Source: SVTX01 sp045577415 (lineage in GTDB: Bacteria > Bacillota > Clostridia > Oscillospirales > CAG-272). Taken from it: 40,706 nt of DNA. Position 1 is the stretch's first letter, and the number at the start of each line of letters is the position of its first letter. The notes below the pieces were generated by a model. It was not told the DNA's origin and made no database searches. It worked only from the letters and a program-made list of their open reading frames with translations. The stretch is from contig JAZNII010000135.1 in NCBI GenBank assembly GCA_045577415.1, forward strand, positions 1 to 40,706, read 5' to 3'. Positions 1 through 8,310 of the stretch are shown here, piece by piece. Made by a program: the position numbers and the translations under genes.

Positions 1-837
1 TGGGATTCCCCTTGGGGCATCGGTTACCCCGGCTGGCATATCGAGTGCTCGGGAATTTCCATGAAATATCTCGGCGAGTATCTTGATATCCACTGCGGCG
101 GAATCGACAATCAGTTCCCCCACCACACAAACGAGATCGCGCAGTCCGAGGCATATATCGGTCATAAGTGGTGCAATTATTGGTTCCACGTTTATCATCT
201 GAATACAAATTCGGGTAAGATGAGTAAGTCGAGCGGCGAATTTCTGACCGTTTCTCTCCTTGAAAGCAAGGGATACGATCCTCTGGTCTACCGTTTCTTC
301 TGCTTGCAGTCTCACTACCGCAAGTCGCTGGTCTTCTCCTATGAAAACCTTGACAACGCGACTATCGCGTACAACAAGCTTATTGCCAAGATCGCGCAGC
401 TTGACCCCAAGGACGGAAAAGTCGACGAGGCGGCACTCGCGGAGCTTAAAGCAAAGTTCAAGGCGGCTATGGATAACGATCTTAACACCTCTCTTGCCGT
501 CACTGCCGTCTACGACGTATTGAAGGCAAGGACTAACGGCGCGACCAAGCTGGCGGCGCTTGCGGACTTTGATACGGTGCTCTGTGTCGGTATGCTTGAA
601 GCCGCAGAGAAGGTGAGAGCGGCAAAGGCTGCCGAGGAGGCGGCAAAGGCAAGCTCAGTACCCGAGTACGATATGAGCGATCCTCTTGTGGTCGAGATAC
701 TTGACCTAATTGAGCAGAGAAAGCAGGCGAAGAAGAACAAAGACTTTGCCGAGGCAGACCGTATCCGTCAGTATCTTGCCGACAAGGGCATTACGCTTAT
801 CGACGACAGAAGCGGAACCACATTCAAGATTGGATAA
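1..837 (+). CDS. cysS: Cysteinyl-tRNA synthetase, 3' part (5' end outside window)
   Basis: This enzyme charges tRNA-Cys with cysteine in the cytoplasm. The reading frame is open from base 1 (WDSPWGIGYPGWHIECS), so the ATG at 61 is internal and the true start lies upstream. The class I signature GKMSKS is at 214-231. The zinc-site region is visible as the Cys of WHIECS and the His pair of PHHTNEIAQSEA. The C-terminal helical domain follows, with a last segment (QRKQAKKNKDFAEADRIRQ) typical of CysRS. The HIGH motif must lie before the window. The gene ends with TAA at 835-837, and a GtrA-like gene starts 11 bases later, so the two are probably co-transcribed. Identification is near certain; only the missing 5' end is unknown. 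Confidence 0.97.
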   Translation, partial: WDSPWGIGYPGWHIECSGISMKYLGEYLDIHCGGIDNQFPHHTNEIAQSEAYIGHKWCNYWFHVYHLNTNSGKMSKSSGEFLTVSLLESKGYDPLVYRFFCLQSHYRKSLVFSYENLDNATIAYNKLIAKIAQLDPKDGKVDEAALAELKAKFKAAMDNDLNTSLAVTAVYDVLKARTNGATKLAALADFDTVLCVGMLEAAEKVRAAKAAEEAAKASSVPEYDMSDPLVVEILDLIEQRKQAKKNKDFAEADRIRQYLADKGITLIDDRSGTTFKIG

Positions 838-848
838 TTCAGGAACAA

Positions 849-1355
849 ATGTCAAAGATCAAGGAACTTTTTCAAAAATACAGAGAGATCATACTCTATA
901 TCCTCTTCGGCGTGATGACAACGCTAGTAGGTTGGAGTGTTAAGTTTGCGGTGCTTGGGATATGGAAGATTGCTTTCCGTATTCCCGCCGAAGACGTTTC
1001 AAGCAACACCTATCTGATCGGCTTCTATATTGCTATGGCTCTTCACTGGGTAGCAGCGGTACTGTTTGCCTTTTTCACCAACAGAAAATGGGTCTTTACC
1101 GAAGCGGACAAGAGCACCCCTGTCATCGTTCAGCTTGGAAAGTTTGCGGGGGGAAGAGTCGTGACCTTTTTGATAGAGCTGTTCGGTAACGCGCTGGCGC
1201 TTGCCGCTATCGGCAAGCTGATTCCCGTTATGACAACTATTGTTTTTCTATGGTGGAATCTAGCGGAGATAGTGGTTACAGTCTGTCTGGCAGTGGTGGT
1301 TTTGATAGGCAACTATATATTCAGTAAAATATTCGTGTTCAAAAATAAAAAATGA
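849..1355 (+). CDS. GtrA-like four-helix membrane protein
   Basis: This 168-residue hydrophobic protein has four predicted membrane helices, roughly at residues 15-40, 58-80, 100-123 and 135-160. The second helix ends in the FFTNRKWVF signature of the GtrA family. GtrA-like proteins are thought to take part in moving lipid-linked sugars (undecaprenyl-phosphate glucose) across the membrane, or in related cell-wall or teichoic-acid glycosylation; the exact substrate here cannot be read from sequence. It starts 11 bases after cysS with a weak AGGAAC ribosome site, so it is probably the last gene of that operon. A hairpin with an 8-bp stem follows the stop. No glycosyltransferase partner is adjacent. 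Confidence 0.85.
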   Translation: MSKIKELFQKYREIILYILFGVMTTLVGWSVKFAVLGIWKIAFRIPAEDVSSNTYLIGFYIAMALHWVAAVLFAFFTNRKWVFTEADKSTPVIVQLGKFAGGRVVTFLIELFGNALALAAIGKLIPVMTTIVFLWWNLAEIVVTVCLAVVVLIGNYIFSKIFVFKNKK

Positions 1356-1360
1356 TTTTT

Positions 1361-1386
1361 GGAGGAGCTTCCGAGGAGGCTCCTCC
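1361..1386 (+). terminator. Weak hairpin terminator after the GtrA-like gene
   Basis: An 8-bp perfect stem (GGAGGAGC at 1361-1368, GCTCCTCC at 1379-1386) with a 10-nt loop lies just after the GtrA-like stop. The downstream T-tract on the plus strand is poor, so termination may be partial. T-richness is better on the minus side. Confidence 0.4.
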
Positions 1387-1444
1387 GATTGTTGCAAAAC
1401 TCTCTCCAAAATCGTTATTTTATATGAGGTTTTGAAAAAAACTA

Positions 1445-1473
1445 TTGACAACAGAGAAAAAATGTATTAAAAT
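1445..1473 (+). promoter_or_regulatory. Sigma-A promoter of the yicC-remA-rpoZ block
   Basis: TTGACA at 1445-1450, a 17-bp spacer, then TAAAAT at 1468-1473. It is the only strong promoter visible before the long housekeeping block. The leader that follows (to 1571) has two small hairpins: CGACAG/CTGTCG at 1508-1526 and GCCGC/GCGGC at 1544-1558, the latter just before the AGGAG ribosome site of yicC. Confidence 0.75.
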
Positions 1474-1571
1474 TAATATATATGTCTTAATTAATCTTTG
1501 ATAGGCGCGACAGTTTGCGTCTGTCGGGAAGCTTTTCAGAAACGCCGCAGCAGGCGGCAACAGGAGAAATT

Positions 1572-2459
1572 ATGTTTAAAAGCATGACAGCCTTCGGAAG
1601 AGACAGACGAAGCGTTGGCGGCAAGGACGTGACGGTCGAAATAAAATCGGTCAATAACCGCTATTTTGACTGCTCGGTCAAGCTCCCCCACGCATTCTCT
1701 CCGTTGGAGCAGAGAATAAAGCCGTATTTGCAGGAAAAGGGTATCTCGCGCGGCAAGGTGGACGTTGGGATCTTCGTTGATTTCACCGAGGCGTCGGACA
1801 CCGAGATCACGGTAAATACCGAGTATGCCGAAAAGTATATCGCCGCCTTAAAAAGTCTTAAAGAGCAATTCGGTCTTGACGGCAATATCAACGTTATGGA
1901 CGTGGCTCGCGACCGAGAGGTCTTTTCGGTAAAGAAGCCCGACGATAATATCGAGCAGGATTGGGAGGATCTCAAAACCGTGCTTGACGCGGCGGCAGAA
2001 AGCTTTATCGCGGCAAGGCTTGCCGAGGGTAAGAGGATCGAGACCGACCTTTGCTCAAAGATCGAGCATATCCGCTCTGTTGTGGATTCTATCGAGGAGC
2101 TTTCGGAGGACGACATCGGCGGATATAAGGCAAGGCTTGAAGAAAAGATCCGAGCGGTGCTTGCCGATAACAATATCACCGTCGACGAAAACCGTATCCT
2201 CACGGAATGTGCCATCTATGCCGACAGAGCGGCTATCGACGAGGAGATCGTAAGATTAAAGTCGCATTTTTGCGCGTTTTACTCCTACGTAGAGAAGAAC
2301 GAGCCTGTAGGCAGAAGCCTTGATTTCCTTATTCAGGAGATGAACCGAGAGATCAATACTATCGGCTCCAAGTGCGGAAACTCAAAGATAGCGCATCTCG
2401 TGGTAGAGGTCAAGACCGAGATGGAAAAGATCCGTGAGCAGATACAGAATATCGAATGA
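1572..2459 (+). CDS. yicC: YicC family endoribonuclease-like protein
   Basis: This 295-residue protein opens with the family hallmark MFKSMTAFGR and has the conserved VEIKSVNNRYFD segment near residue 30. Its C-terminal DUF1732-type region contains LDFLIQEMNREINTIGSK. YicC proteins are widely conserved, and the E. coli member is reported as an endoribonuclease affecting small-RNA turnover; which RNAs are targeted here is unknown. The ATG at 1572 is chosen over an upstream in-frame ATG at 1515 because an AGGAG site sits 5 bases before it and family homology begins there. In Clostridia yicC normally precedes remA and gmk; here remA follows after 13 bases but gmk does not. Confidence 0.93.
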   Translation: MFKSMTAFGRDRRSVGGKDVTVEIKSVNNRYFDCSVKLPHAFSPLEQRIKPYLQEKGISRGKVDVGIFVDFTEASDTEITVNTEYAEKYIAALKSLKEQFGLDGNINVMDVARDREVFSVKKPDDNIEQDWEDLKTVLDAAAESFIAARLAEGKRIETDLCSKIEHIRSVVDSIEELSEDDIGGYKARLEEKIRAVLADNNITVDENRILTECAIYADRAAIDEEIVRLKSHFCAFYSYVEKNEPVGRSLDFLIQEMNREINTIGSKCGNSKIAHLVVEVKTEMEKIREQIQNIE

Positions 2460-2472
2460 TCGGGAGACAGTT

Positions 2473-2742
2473 ATGAAATTTATCAATATAGGCTACGGAA
2501 ATATGGTGGCGGCGCACAGGATAATCACGCTGACCAGTCCCGATTCCGCGCCGATCAAAAGAATTATTCAGGACGCAAAGGACGCGGGCAGAGTTATCGA
2601 CGCATCCTGCGGCAGAAAGACCAGAGCGGTCATTATTACCGATTCCGACCACGTTATCCTCTCGGCGCTTCAAGCCGAGACCGTGGCAAACAGACTTGCC
2701 TCCGACGCTCCCGTTACCGATGACGGCGAGGACGAGGAATGA
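2473..2742 (+). CDS. remA: RemA/DUF370 family DNA-binding regulator
   Basis: An 89-residue protein beginning MKFINIGYGNMV, with the conserved block RIITLTSPDSAPIKR and GRKTRAVIITDS. RemA is known in Bacillus subtilis as a ring-forming DNA-binding protein that activates biofilm matrix and osmoprotection genes; in Clostridia its targets are mostly unstudied. The ATG at 2473 has a GGGAG site 6 bases upstream, and homology starts there, not at an upstream in-frame ATG at 2434. It lies 13 bases after yicC and 42 before rpoZ. The usual gmk between remA and rpoZ is absent. The acidic tail (DDGEDEE) is a minor lineage-specific extension. Confidence 0.93.
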   Translation: MKFINIGYGNMVAAHRIITLTSPDSAPIKRIIQDAKDAGRVIDASCGRKTRAVIITDSDHVILSALQAETVANRLASDAPVTDDGEDEE

Positions 2743-2784
2743 TCCGACACATAATCAAGTAAAATTTTTAGAGGAGTTATAAAT

Positions 2785-3162
2785 ATGCTTTACCCAACAA
2801 TCAACGAGCTTACAAAGGGAGAATTTAACCGTTACGAGCTTTCTCTTGCAACCGCGAGATGCGCGCGTATCGTAACCGACGAGTATACCAAGCAGAGAGA
2901 GGACGCGGAAAAGGCGCAGACCGGCAACAAGGAGACCGACCGCCCCATCAATACCCTTATCAATAAGGATCTTCGTGACGAAAAGGCCGTTAAGACCGCT
3001 ATAAAGAGAATCCACGAGGGCGAGTACGTTATCGTTCGCCGTCCCGAGGGATATGTTTTTGAGCGCGAGGTCGAGGAAGAAAAGATCGAGGAGCCTATCG
3101 ACTTCAAAAAGATGTTTGCAGAGACAGACGCTGACGAGGAAGAGGATTCCGTAGAGGATTGA
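2785..3162 (+). CDS. rpoZ: RNA polymerase omega subunit
   Basis: This 125-residue protein opens MLYPTINELTKGEFNRYEL and carries the clostridial omega signature ARCARIVTDEY, then an extended middle with INKDLRDEKAVKTAIKRI. Omega binds the beta-prime C-terminus and helps assemble and stabilise RNA polymerase. A GAGGAG ribosome site lies about 10 bases before the ATG. The acidic C-terminal tail (ETDADEEEDSVED) is common in Clostridia. It follows remA directly and precedes priA, with a hairpin between. In many relatives gmk lies before it and coaBC after it; neither is present here. Confidence 0.93.
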   Translation: MLYPTINELTKGEFNRYELSLATARCARIVTDEYTKQREDAEKAQTGNKETDRPINTLINKDLRDEKAVKTAIKRIHEGEYVIVRRPEGYVFEREVEEEKIEEPIDFKKMFAETDADEEEDSVED

Positions 3163-3185
3163 TCAACACTGAATTATATATAGCG

Positions 3186-3218
3186 AAATGGGATAGATAT
3201 TTAAAGGCTATCCCATTT
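3186..3218 (+). terminator. 11-bp hairpin between rpoZ and priA
   Basis: A perfect 11-bp stem (AAATGGGATAG at 3186-3196, CTATCCCATTT at 3208-3218) with an 11-nt loop. It is followed by AGTTCTATAAAA, not a true T-tract, so it may be a partial terminator, an mRNA stability or processing element, or leader structure for priA. The AAGGAGGG ribosome site of priA begins 13 bases later. Confidence 0.45.
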
Positions 3219-3241
3219 AGTTCTATAAAAAAGGAGGGCTT

Positions 3242-5737
3242 ATGGAAAAAAGCGCGTTTGAATACGCGGGTGTGTACCTGCTTGACAGTCCGTATTTTCT
3301 TGACGGAATATACGACTATTTCATACCGCTTGAAATGCGCGGCGACGTGTTCCCCGGGCGTTTTTTGACCGTACCCTTCGGAAAGAGCAACCGCAAGCAG
3401 ATGGCGATAGTCAGAGAGCTGAGAAACTGTCCCGAGTACAGTGACATCAAGCCGATATATTCGGTCTGTCTCGACCGCCCCGAGCTGTCGGAGGAGATGC
3501 TCCTGCTTTGCGACTATATGAAGGAGCATTGTCTCTGTACCTTCGGCGAGGCGGTGAGATGCACCACGCCGTCGTCGGCGCTTGGTAAAATGACCGAATT
3601 TTATTATCCGTTGCCTAAAACGGGTCCTGACGCGTCGTCCGGCTTTGACGCCGCAGACCTTTTCGTCTACGACTATCTTTGCTCTACGGGCGGTAAGACC
3701 CTCGACTCATTGAAGGTCAGATTTGGCGCGGGAGTTGCCGAGCAGGCGACTAAAAAGCTACACTCAAAGGGCTATATCGGCAGAGAGCTGCTGACGGGCA
3801 AAACTATGTCCGATGCCTTTGAGGACTATTACTCGTTGGCGATTTCGGCGGAGGAGTGCGAGAGTATTCTTTCGGGAACGCATAAAATCAAGCTTCGCTC
3901 CGAAAAGCAGAAGACGATACTTGTCTGTTTGCTTGAAAAGGACGGCGAGGTGTCGGAGGATGCGCTCAAAGCAAAGCTGGGAGAGATCGGTCCGCAGCTC
4001 AAGTCTCTCGCGGAAAAGCAGCTTGTAAAGCTTGACCAAAAGCGAGTCTGGCGACAGAGCTTTGAGAGCCTTGATGAGGAAAAGGTGGAGATTTCGCTGA
4101 ATGATGAGCAGACCGAGGCATTTGAGACCGTCAAGTCGCATCTTGATAAGGGCAAGGCGTCGGCAATTCTGCTTCACGGCGTTACGGGAAGCGGAAAGAC
4201 CAGCGTTATCATCCGCGCTATCGACGAGGCGCTTGAGAGCGGCAAGGGCGTTATTATGCTTCTGCCCGAGATCGCGCTGACACCCCAAACTCTTAAAATA
4301 TTCAGCTCTCGCTACGGAAAAAGAATAGCTCTCGTTCATTCGGGACTGTCTGCCGGCGAGAGATACGATTCCTTTATGAAGATCCGCTCGGGGGAGGCTG
4401 ACCTTGTAGTCGGTACGCGCTCGGCTATCTTTTCACCCGTCAAAAACCTCGGACTTGTGGTTATTGACGAGGAACACGAGACCACCTATAAATCCGAGAC
4501 CTCGCCCAAATATCACGCCAGAGATATTGCCAGATGGAGGTGCGTTCACAATGACGCGACGCTTCTGCTTGCGTCCGCGACCCCCTCTATTGAGAGCTAC
4601 ACCAAGGCTATGGAGGGTAAATATACCCTCGTCAAGCTCCGAACCCGTTTTGGCGGAGCTGAGCTGCCCGACGTAAAGATATACGATATGAGAAACGAGG
4701 CGAGGGTCGGAAATCAGTCGCCCATCGGCTTTCTGCTTAAAGAGAAGCTGAAGGCGGTGACAGAGAACGGCGACCAAGCCATACTTTTCCTTAACAGACG
4801 CGGCTATAATACCTCGGTCAGCTGCAAGTCCTGCGGCGAGCTTATAACCTGCCCGCACTGCTCGATCTCGCTCAATTATCACACCAAGCGCGGTAGCTAC
4901 GACAAGGGATTTTTGTTCTGCCACTGGTGCGGATATAAGACGGCGATGCCCGAGCGGTGTCCGTCCTGCTCATCCGAGCATCTGGCGCGGATCGGCTTCG
5001 GCACACAGAAGATAGAGCAGGAGATAGGCGAGCTTCTTCCCGAAAAGCGAATTTTGAGGATGGATGCTGACAGCACAAGTCAGAAAAATTCACTTGACGG
5101 TCTGCTTGCCGAGTTCAAGGAACACAAAGCCGACGTGCTTTTAGGCACGCAGATGGTGACCAAGGGACACGATTTTCCGGGCGTTACGCTGGTCGGCGTG
5201 CTTCTTGCCGATATGTCGCTTTATATGGATAACTACCACGCCAACGAGCGCACCTTTTCGATGCTGACACAGGTCATCGGCAGAGCGGGAAGGTCGAAAA
5301 AGAAGGGAATGGCTATAATTCAGACCAATAATCCCGACAACGACACTATTCGTCTTGCCTGCCGTCAGGATTACGAAGCGTTTTACGCGTCGGAAATAAG
5401 ACTTCGCAAGCTGCTGACCTTCCCCCCGTACTGCGACATAGCGTTGCTTACGGTCACAAGCTCCGACGAAAAGCAGGCGCTTGTAGGCGCATCGGTGCTT
5501 CGTCAGGATGTTGAGGTGCTTGGGGGAACAGAATACCGCGACGTTCAAATGATAATCTACGGTCCCTTTGAATCCCCCGTGTATAAGGTCGAGGGAAAAT
5601 ACCGTATGAGAATAGTTATAAAGTGCCGTCTGAACCGCCGTAGCCGCGAGCTTTTCTCAAAGCTCCTTACTGATTTTGGCAGAAACGGCAAGGGCAAGAC
5701 CGCCCTATCCATCGACTTCAACCCCACGGGTCTGTGA
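3242..5737 (+). CDS. priA: Primosomal replication restart helicase PriA
   Basis: An 831-residue superfamily 2 helicase that reloads the replisome at stalled forks. An N-terminal 3'-DNA-binding domain (VYLLDSPYFLDGIYDYFIP) is followed by a winged-helix-like linker. The Walker A motif GVTGSGKTS is near residue 310 and the DEEH box (VVIDEEHETTYKS) near 408. The insertion with paired Cys motifs (CKSCGELITCPHC, CHWCGY, CPSC) at about residues 527-578 binds two zinc ions. GTQMVTKGHDFPGVTLV and QVIGRAGR are motifs V and VI. Length is slightly above the family's usual 730-810. A strong AAGGAGGG site precedes the ATG. A tandem 10-bp repeat begins just after the TGA. The usual coaBC upstream neighbour is missing. 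Confidence 0.97.
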   Translation: MEKSAFEYAGVYLLDSPYFLDGIYDYFIPLEMRGDVFPGRFLTVPFGKSNRKQMAIVRELRNCPEYSDIKPIYSVCLDRPELSEEMLLLCDYMKEHCLCTFGEAVRCTTPSSALGKMTEFYYPLPKTGPDASSGFDAADLFVYDYLCSTGGKTLDSLKVRFGAGVAEQATKKLHSKGYIGRELLTGKTMSDAFEDYYSLAISAEECESILSGTHKIKLRSEKQKTILVCLLEKDGEVSEDALKAKLGEIGPQLKSLAEKQLVKLDQKRVWRQSFESLDEEKVEISLNDEQTEAFETVKSHLDKGKASAILLHGVTGSGKTSVIIRAIDEALESGKGVIMLLPEIALTPQTLKIFSSRYGKRIALVHSGLSAGERYDSFMKIRSGEADLVVGTRSAIFSPVKNLGLVVIDEEHETTYKSETSPKYHARDIARWRCVHNDATLLLASATPSIESYTKAMEGKYTLVKLRTRFGGAELPDVKIYDMRNEARVGNQSPIGFLLKEKLKAVTENGDQAILFLNRRGYNTSVSCKSCGELITCPHCSISLNYHTKRGSYDKGFLFCHWCGYKTAMPERCPSCSSEHLARIGFGTQKIEQEIGELLPEKRILRMDADSTSQKNSLDGLLAEFKEHKADVLLGTQMVTKGHDFPGVTLVGVLLADMSLYMDNYHANERTFSMLTQVIGRAGRSKKKGMAIIQTNNPDNDTIRLACRQDYEAFYASEIRLRKLLTFPPYCDIALLTVTSSDEKQALVGASVLRQDVEVLGGTEYRDVQMIIYGPFESPVYKVEGKYRMRIVIKCRLNRRSRELFSKLLTDFGRNGKGKTALSIDFNPTGL

Positions 5738-5740
5738 GGA

Positions 5741-5770
5741 GGATGCGAGGGGGCGCGAGGGATGCGTTCC
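5741..5770 (+). repeat. Tandem 10-bp GGATGCG-type repeat after priA
   Basis: Three degenerate 10-bp units (GGATGCGAGG, GGGCGCGAGG, GATGCGTTCC) follow the priA stop codon directly. The same unit recurs at 10675-10704 at the rlmN stop codon, so it is an interspersed repeat placed at gene 3' ends. It runs straight into the hairpin at 5769-5792. Confidence 0.6.
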
Positions 5771-5792
5771 ACCTTTTTTGAAAAAAAGGTGG
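5769..5792. repeat. Hairpin repeat CCACCTTTTTT/AAAAAAGGTGG
   Basis: An 11-bp perfect inverted repeat with a 2-base centre (CCACCTTTTTT at 5769-5779, AAAAAAGGTGG at 5782-5792) lies 31 bases after priA. Its A/T-rich core lets it act as a terminator in either direction. Downstream (5834-5872) are an imperfect stem around GGGTCTAAAACC and ATTTTAGCCC, and a CACTCG/CGAGTG stem at 5869-5892. The 287-bp gap between priA and def therefore holds only repeats and hairpins. Confidence 0.55.
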
Positions 5793-5966
5793 AGCCAAAA
5801 AACTTCCCTGAAAAAGGATTTAGTTACAGACGGATTTGGGTCTAAAACCGTGGGGATTTTAGCCCAAGTCACTCGGCTATCGTGTTGCGAGTGTGTTTTG
5901 TGACAAACGAATTTAAAAGGACAATATTTGATAAACAAAACCTATTTTTTGAAAGTTTTTGGAATT

Positions 5967-5996
5967 CTTAAAACCTTTTTTCAAAAAGGTTTTAAG
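5967..5996. repeat. Interspersed hairpin repeat, copy 1 (before def)
   Basis: A 14-bp perfect stem (CTTAAAACCTTTTT at 5967-5980, AAAAAGGTTTTAAG at 5983-5996) is embedded in a longer conserved context: AGTTTTTGGAATT before and CCGCCGGAGGCAAG after. Copy 2 at 13323-13353 keeps the same architecture with compensating changes in the stem. It ends 28 bases before the def start codon. Confidence 0.65.
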
Positions 5997-6024
5997 CCGC
6001 CGGAGGCAAGAAAGGAATATAAAA

Positions 6025-6501
6025 ATGGCAAAATTAAAGATCGTAAAAGAGGGAGACGAGACCTTAAGAAAGGTTTGCAGACCCGTTGAAAAAATTACGC
6101 CCAGAGTGCTTCAGCTGCTTGACGACATGGTGGATACCATGAGAGATGCGGGCGGTGTCGGTCTTGCGGGACCGCAGGTCGGCGTGCTTCGCAGGATCGT
6201 TGTAATTGAGGTCGAGGAGGGTCAGGTGCTTGAGCTTATCAACCCCAAGATCATCGCCTTTGCGGGCGAGCAAGAGGGACTTGAGGGCTGTCTGTCTCTG
6301 CCCGGCAAGTGGGGCGTGGTCAAGAGACCTATGCACGTTACCGTCCGCGCTATGAACCGCAAGGGAGAGATCGTTGATTATAGCGGAAGCGAGCTGCTTG
6401 CAAGATGCTTCTGTCACGAGCTTGACCACCTTGACGGCAAACTTTATCCCGACGTAGCCGAGAGAATGCTTTCAAAGGACGAGCTTGAGGAGCTTGAATA
6501 A
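6025..6501 (+). CDS. def: Peptide deformylase
   Basis: A 158-residue metalloenzyme that removes the N-terminal formyl group from nascent proteins. The three deformylase motifs are present: GVGLAGPQVG (motif 1, near residue 46), EGCLSLPGK (motif 2, whose Cys binds metal) and CHELDHLDGKLY (motif 3, HExxH). The ATG at 6025 is chosen because the family begins MAKLKIV, with an AAAGGA site 9 bases before; an in-frame ATG at 5959 would translate the hairpin repeat. The gene pairs with fmt 24 bases downstream, which adds the formyl group that Def later removes. Confidence 0.96.
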   Translation: MAKLKIVKEGDETLRKVCRPVEKITPRVLQLLDDMVDTMRDAGGVGLAGPQVGVLRRIVVIEVEEGQVLELINPKIIAFAGEQEGLEGCLSLPGKWGVVKRPMHVTVRAMNRKGEIVDYSGSELLARCFCHELDHLDGKLYPDVAERMLSKDELEELE

Positions 6502-6525
6502 TTTTTTTTGTTGGAGAAACGATAA

Positions 6526-7461
6526 ATGAGAATACTTTTTATGGGAACGCCCGATTTTGCTCTGCCTACTCTCCGCGCGCTTTGCGAGAGCCGTCATGAG
6601 GTAGTTGGTGTCGTTACCAAGATCGACACACCCAAGGGCAGGGGACATCACCTGACCCCTCCGCCTATCAAGGTCTATGCTTTAGAGCAGAATATTCCCG
6701 TATATCAGCCTAACACCTTAAAGAGCGAGGAGTTTGCCGCGGTTCTTTCGGAGCTTGATCCCGAGATGATCGTGGTTGTTGCGTTTGGCAAGATCTTGCC
6801 GCAGAACGTGCTTGATTACCCCAAATACGGTTGCGTAAACGTTCACGGCTCGCTTCTTCCCGAGTACAGAGGCGCGGCGCCTATGCAGAGAGCCATTATT
6901 GACGGCAAAAAGGTGACGGGTATCACTACCATGCTTATGGCGGCGGGACTTGATACGGGCGATATGCTACTCAAAGCCGAGGTCGAGATCGGTGAGAATG
7001 ACAATTTTGAGGACATTCATGACAGACTTGCCGTTTGCGGCGCAAAGCTGCTTATGGAGACCGTCGAGGGTCTTGAAAAGCGAGAAATAACGCCCGAAAA
7101 GCAGGATGACAGCCTTTCCACCTATGCCGCAAAGATCGAAAAGAGCGATTGCTTGCTTGATTTTTCCAAGGATGCAAAGGTTTTGCACGATCTTATCCGC
7201 GGTCTTTCGCCGATTCCTTTGTCCTTTACCCACACACCCGACGGAAAGCTGCTCAAGATCGTCGCAAGTCGCGTGGTTGACGCCGAAAAGGTGACGGGCA
7301 AGCCTTGCGGAACGGTCATTTCGGTGGGCGAGGATATAAAGGTCGCTTGCGGAAAGGGAATTTTGTCATTTTTGACCGTTGTTCCCGAGGGCAAGGGAAA
7401 AATGTCAGCCGCCGATTTCGTCCGCGGCAGAAAGATCTCCGAGGGCGATCTGCTTTCTTAA
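6526..7461 (+). CDS. fmt: Methionyl-tRNA formyltransferase
   Basis: A 311-residue enzyme transferring formyl from 10-formyl-tetrahydrofolate to Met-tRNA(fMet), which licenses translation initiation. It starts MRILFMGTPDFALPTL, the classical N-terminus. The folate/catalytic region reads NVHGSLLPEYRGAAPMQRAI near residue 105-125, followed by GITTMLMAAGLDTGDML. The C-terminal tRNA-binding domain begins around residue 205. GGAG lies 9 bases before the ATG. It is coupled with def upstream and a zinc peptidase 85 bases downstream. Folate supply may connect functionally to folT and folC at 22 kb, an inference only. Confidence 0.97.
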   Translation: MRILFMGTPDFALPTLRALCESRHEVVGVVTKIDTPKGRGHHLTPPPIKVYALEQNIPVYQPNTLKSEEFAAVLSELDPEMIVVVAFGKILPQNVLDYPKYGCVNVHGSLLPEYRGAAPMQRAIIDGKKVTGITTMLMAAGLDTGDMLLKAEVEIGENDNFEDIHDRLAVCGAKLLMETVEGLEKREITPEKQDDSLSTYAAKIEKSDCLLDFSKDAKVLHDLIRGLSPIPLSFTHTPDGKLLKIVASRVVDAEKVTGKPCGTVISVGEDIKVACGKGILSFLTVVPEGKGKMSAADFVRGRKISEGDLLS

Positions 7462-7492
7462 AAAATCAAAAAATTACCTTGTTTTTTCGGAT

Positions 7493-7521
7493 TTGACTTA
7501 AACGAAACTAATATTGATAAA
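7493..7521 (+). promoter_or_regulatory. Possible internal promoter before the zinc peptidase
   Basis: TTGACT at 7493-7498, a 17-bp spacer, then GATAAA at 7516-7521. The -10 matches only 4 of 6 positions, so this is a weak candidate for an internal start within the long block. Confidence 0.3.
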
Positions 7522-7546
7522 GTTTTCATAATAAACAGGAGAGCTT

Positions 7547-8278
7547 ATGTTTTTTGGATTTTTTTATTGGGACTGGACTATTCTGATCCTGCTTCCCGCT
7601 ATGATATTTGCGATAATTGCGCAGATCTCGGTAAAATCGACCTTTGAAAAATACAACAAGGTTCCTACCTCTCGCAGAATGAGCGGAGCCGAGGCGGCGA
7701 GAAGAATTCTTGACCGCAACGGACTTTACAACGTGAAAGTTGAGCGAGTGCATGGACATCTGACCGATCATTACGACCCCCGAGCAAACGTAATTCGTCT
7801 TTCCGAGGCGACTCATGACAGTGTGAGCGTCGCGGCACTTGGCGTTGCCGCTCACGAGGCAGGTCATGCGGTACAGCACGCTACGGGCTATCTGCCCATT
7901 AAAATACGTTCGGCAATAATTCCCGCAACGCAGATCGGCTCAACGCTGGCTATGCCTATATTCCTTGTAGGTATGCTGCTTACGTATATGTCTTACATTG
8001 ATCTGACCGTGGGTAGCGTTATCATGGTTATCGGTATCGTGCTTTTCTCGCTGACCGCGCTTTTCCAGCTTGTCACACTGCCTACCGAGTTCAATGCATC
8101 GTCAAGAGCGCTGAAAACTCTTGAGGAATCGGGAATACTCTATCAAGAGGAGATCTCGGGGGCGCGAAAAGTTTTGTCTGCCGCCGCTATGACATACGTT
8201 GCGGCTCTTGCGTCGTCTTTGGCGTCACTGTTCAGATTGATCCTTATCGCCAACCGCGCATCGGGAAGACGAAGATAA
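7547..8278 (+). CDS. Membrane zinc metallopeptidase, YugP-like
   Basis: This 243-residue protein has an N-terminal membrane helix (residues 4-25), then a soluble domain with the zinc-protease signature HEAGHAVQH (HExxH, near residue 104), and two or three more helices between residues about 120 and 195 and at the C-terminus. It matches the neutral zinc metallopeptidase family typified by B. subtilis YugP, whose substrates are unknown. The FNASSRAL segment near residue 183 is typical of the family. An AGGAG site precedes the ATG. In Clostridia this gene regularly stands between fmt and rsmB, as here, though the functional reason is not known. Confidence 0.9.
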   Translation: MFFGFFYWDWTILILLPAMIFAIIAQISVKSTFEKYNKVPTSRRMSGAEAARRILDRNGLYNVKVERVHGHLTDHYDPRANVIRLSEATHDSVSVAALGVAAHEAGHAVQHATGYLPIKIRSAIIPATQIGSTLAMPIFLVGMLLTYMSYIDLTVGSVIMVIGIVLFSLTALFQLVTLPTEFNASSRALKTLEESGILYQEEISGARKVLSAAAMTYVAALASSLASLFRLILIANRASGRRR

Positions 8279-8310
8279 ATAAGATAAAAAATGGTGAAGG
8301 AGGAAAAAGA

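Noticed and set aside
5676..5938. Short frames on both strands across the priA-def gap
   Set aside because: They translate repeat and hairpin DNA; composition and lack of ribosome sites argue against genes.
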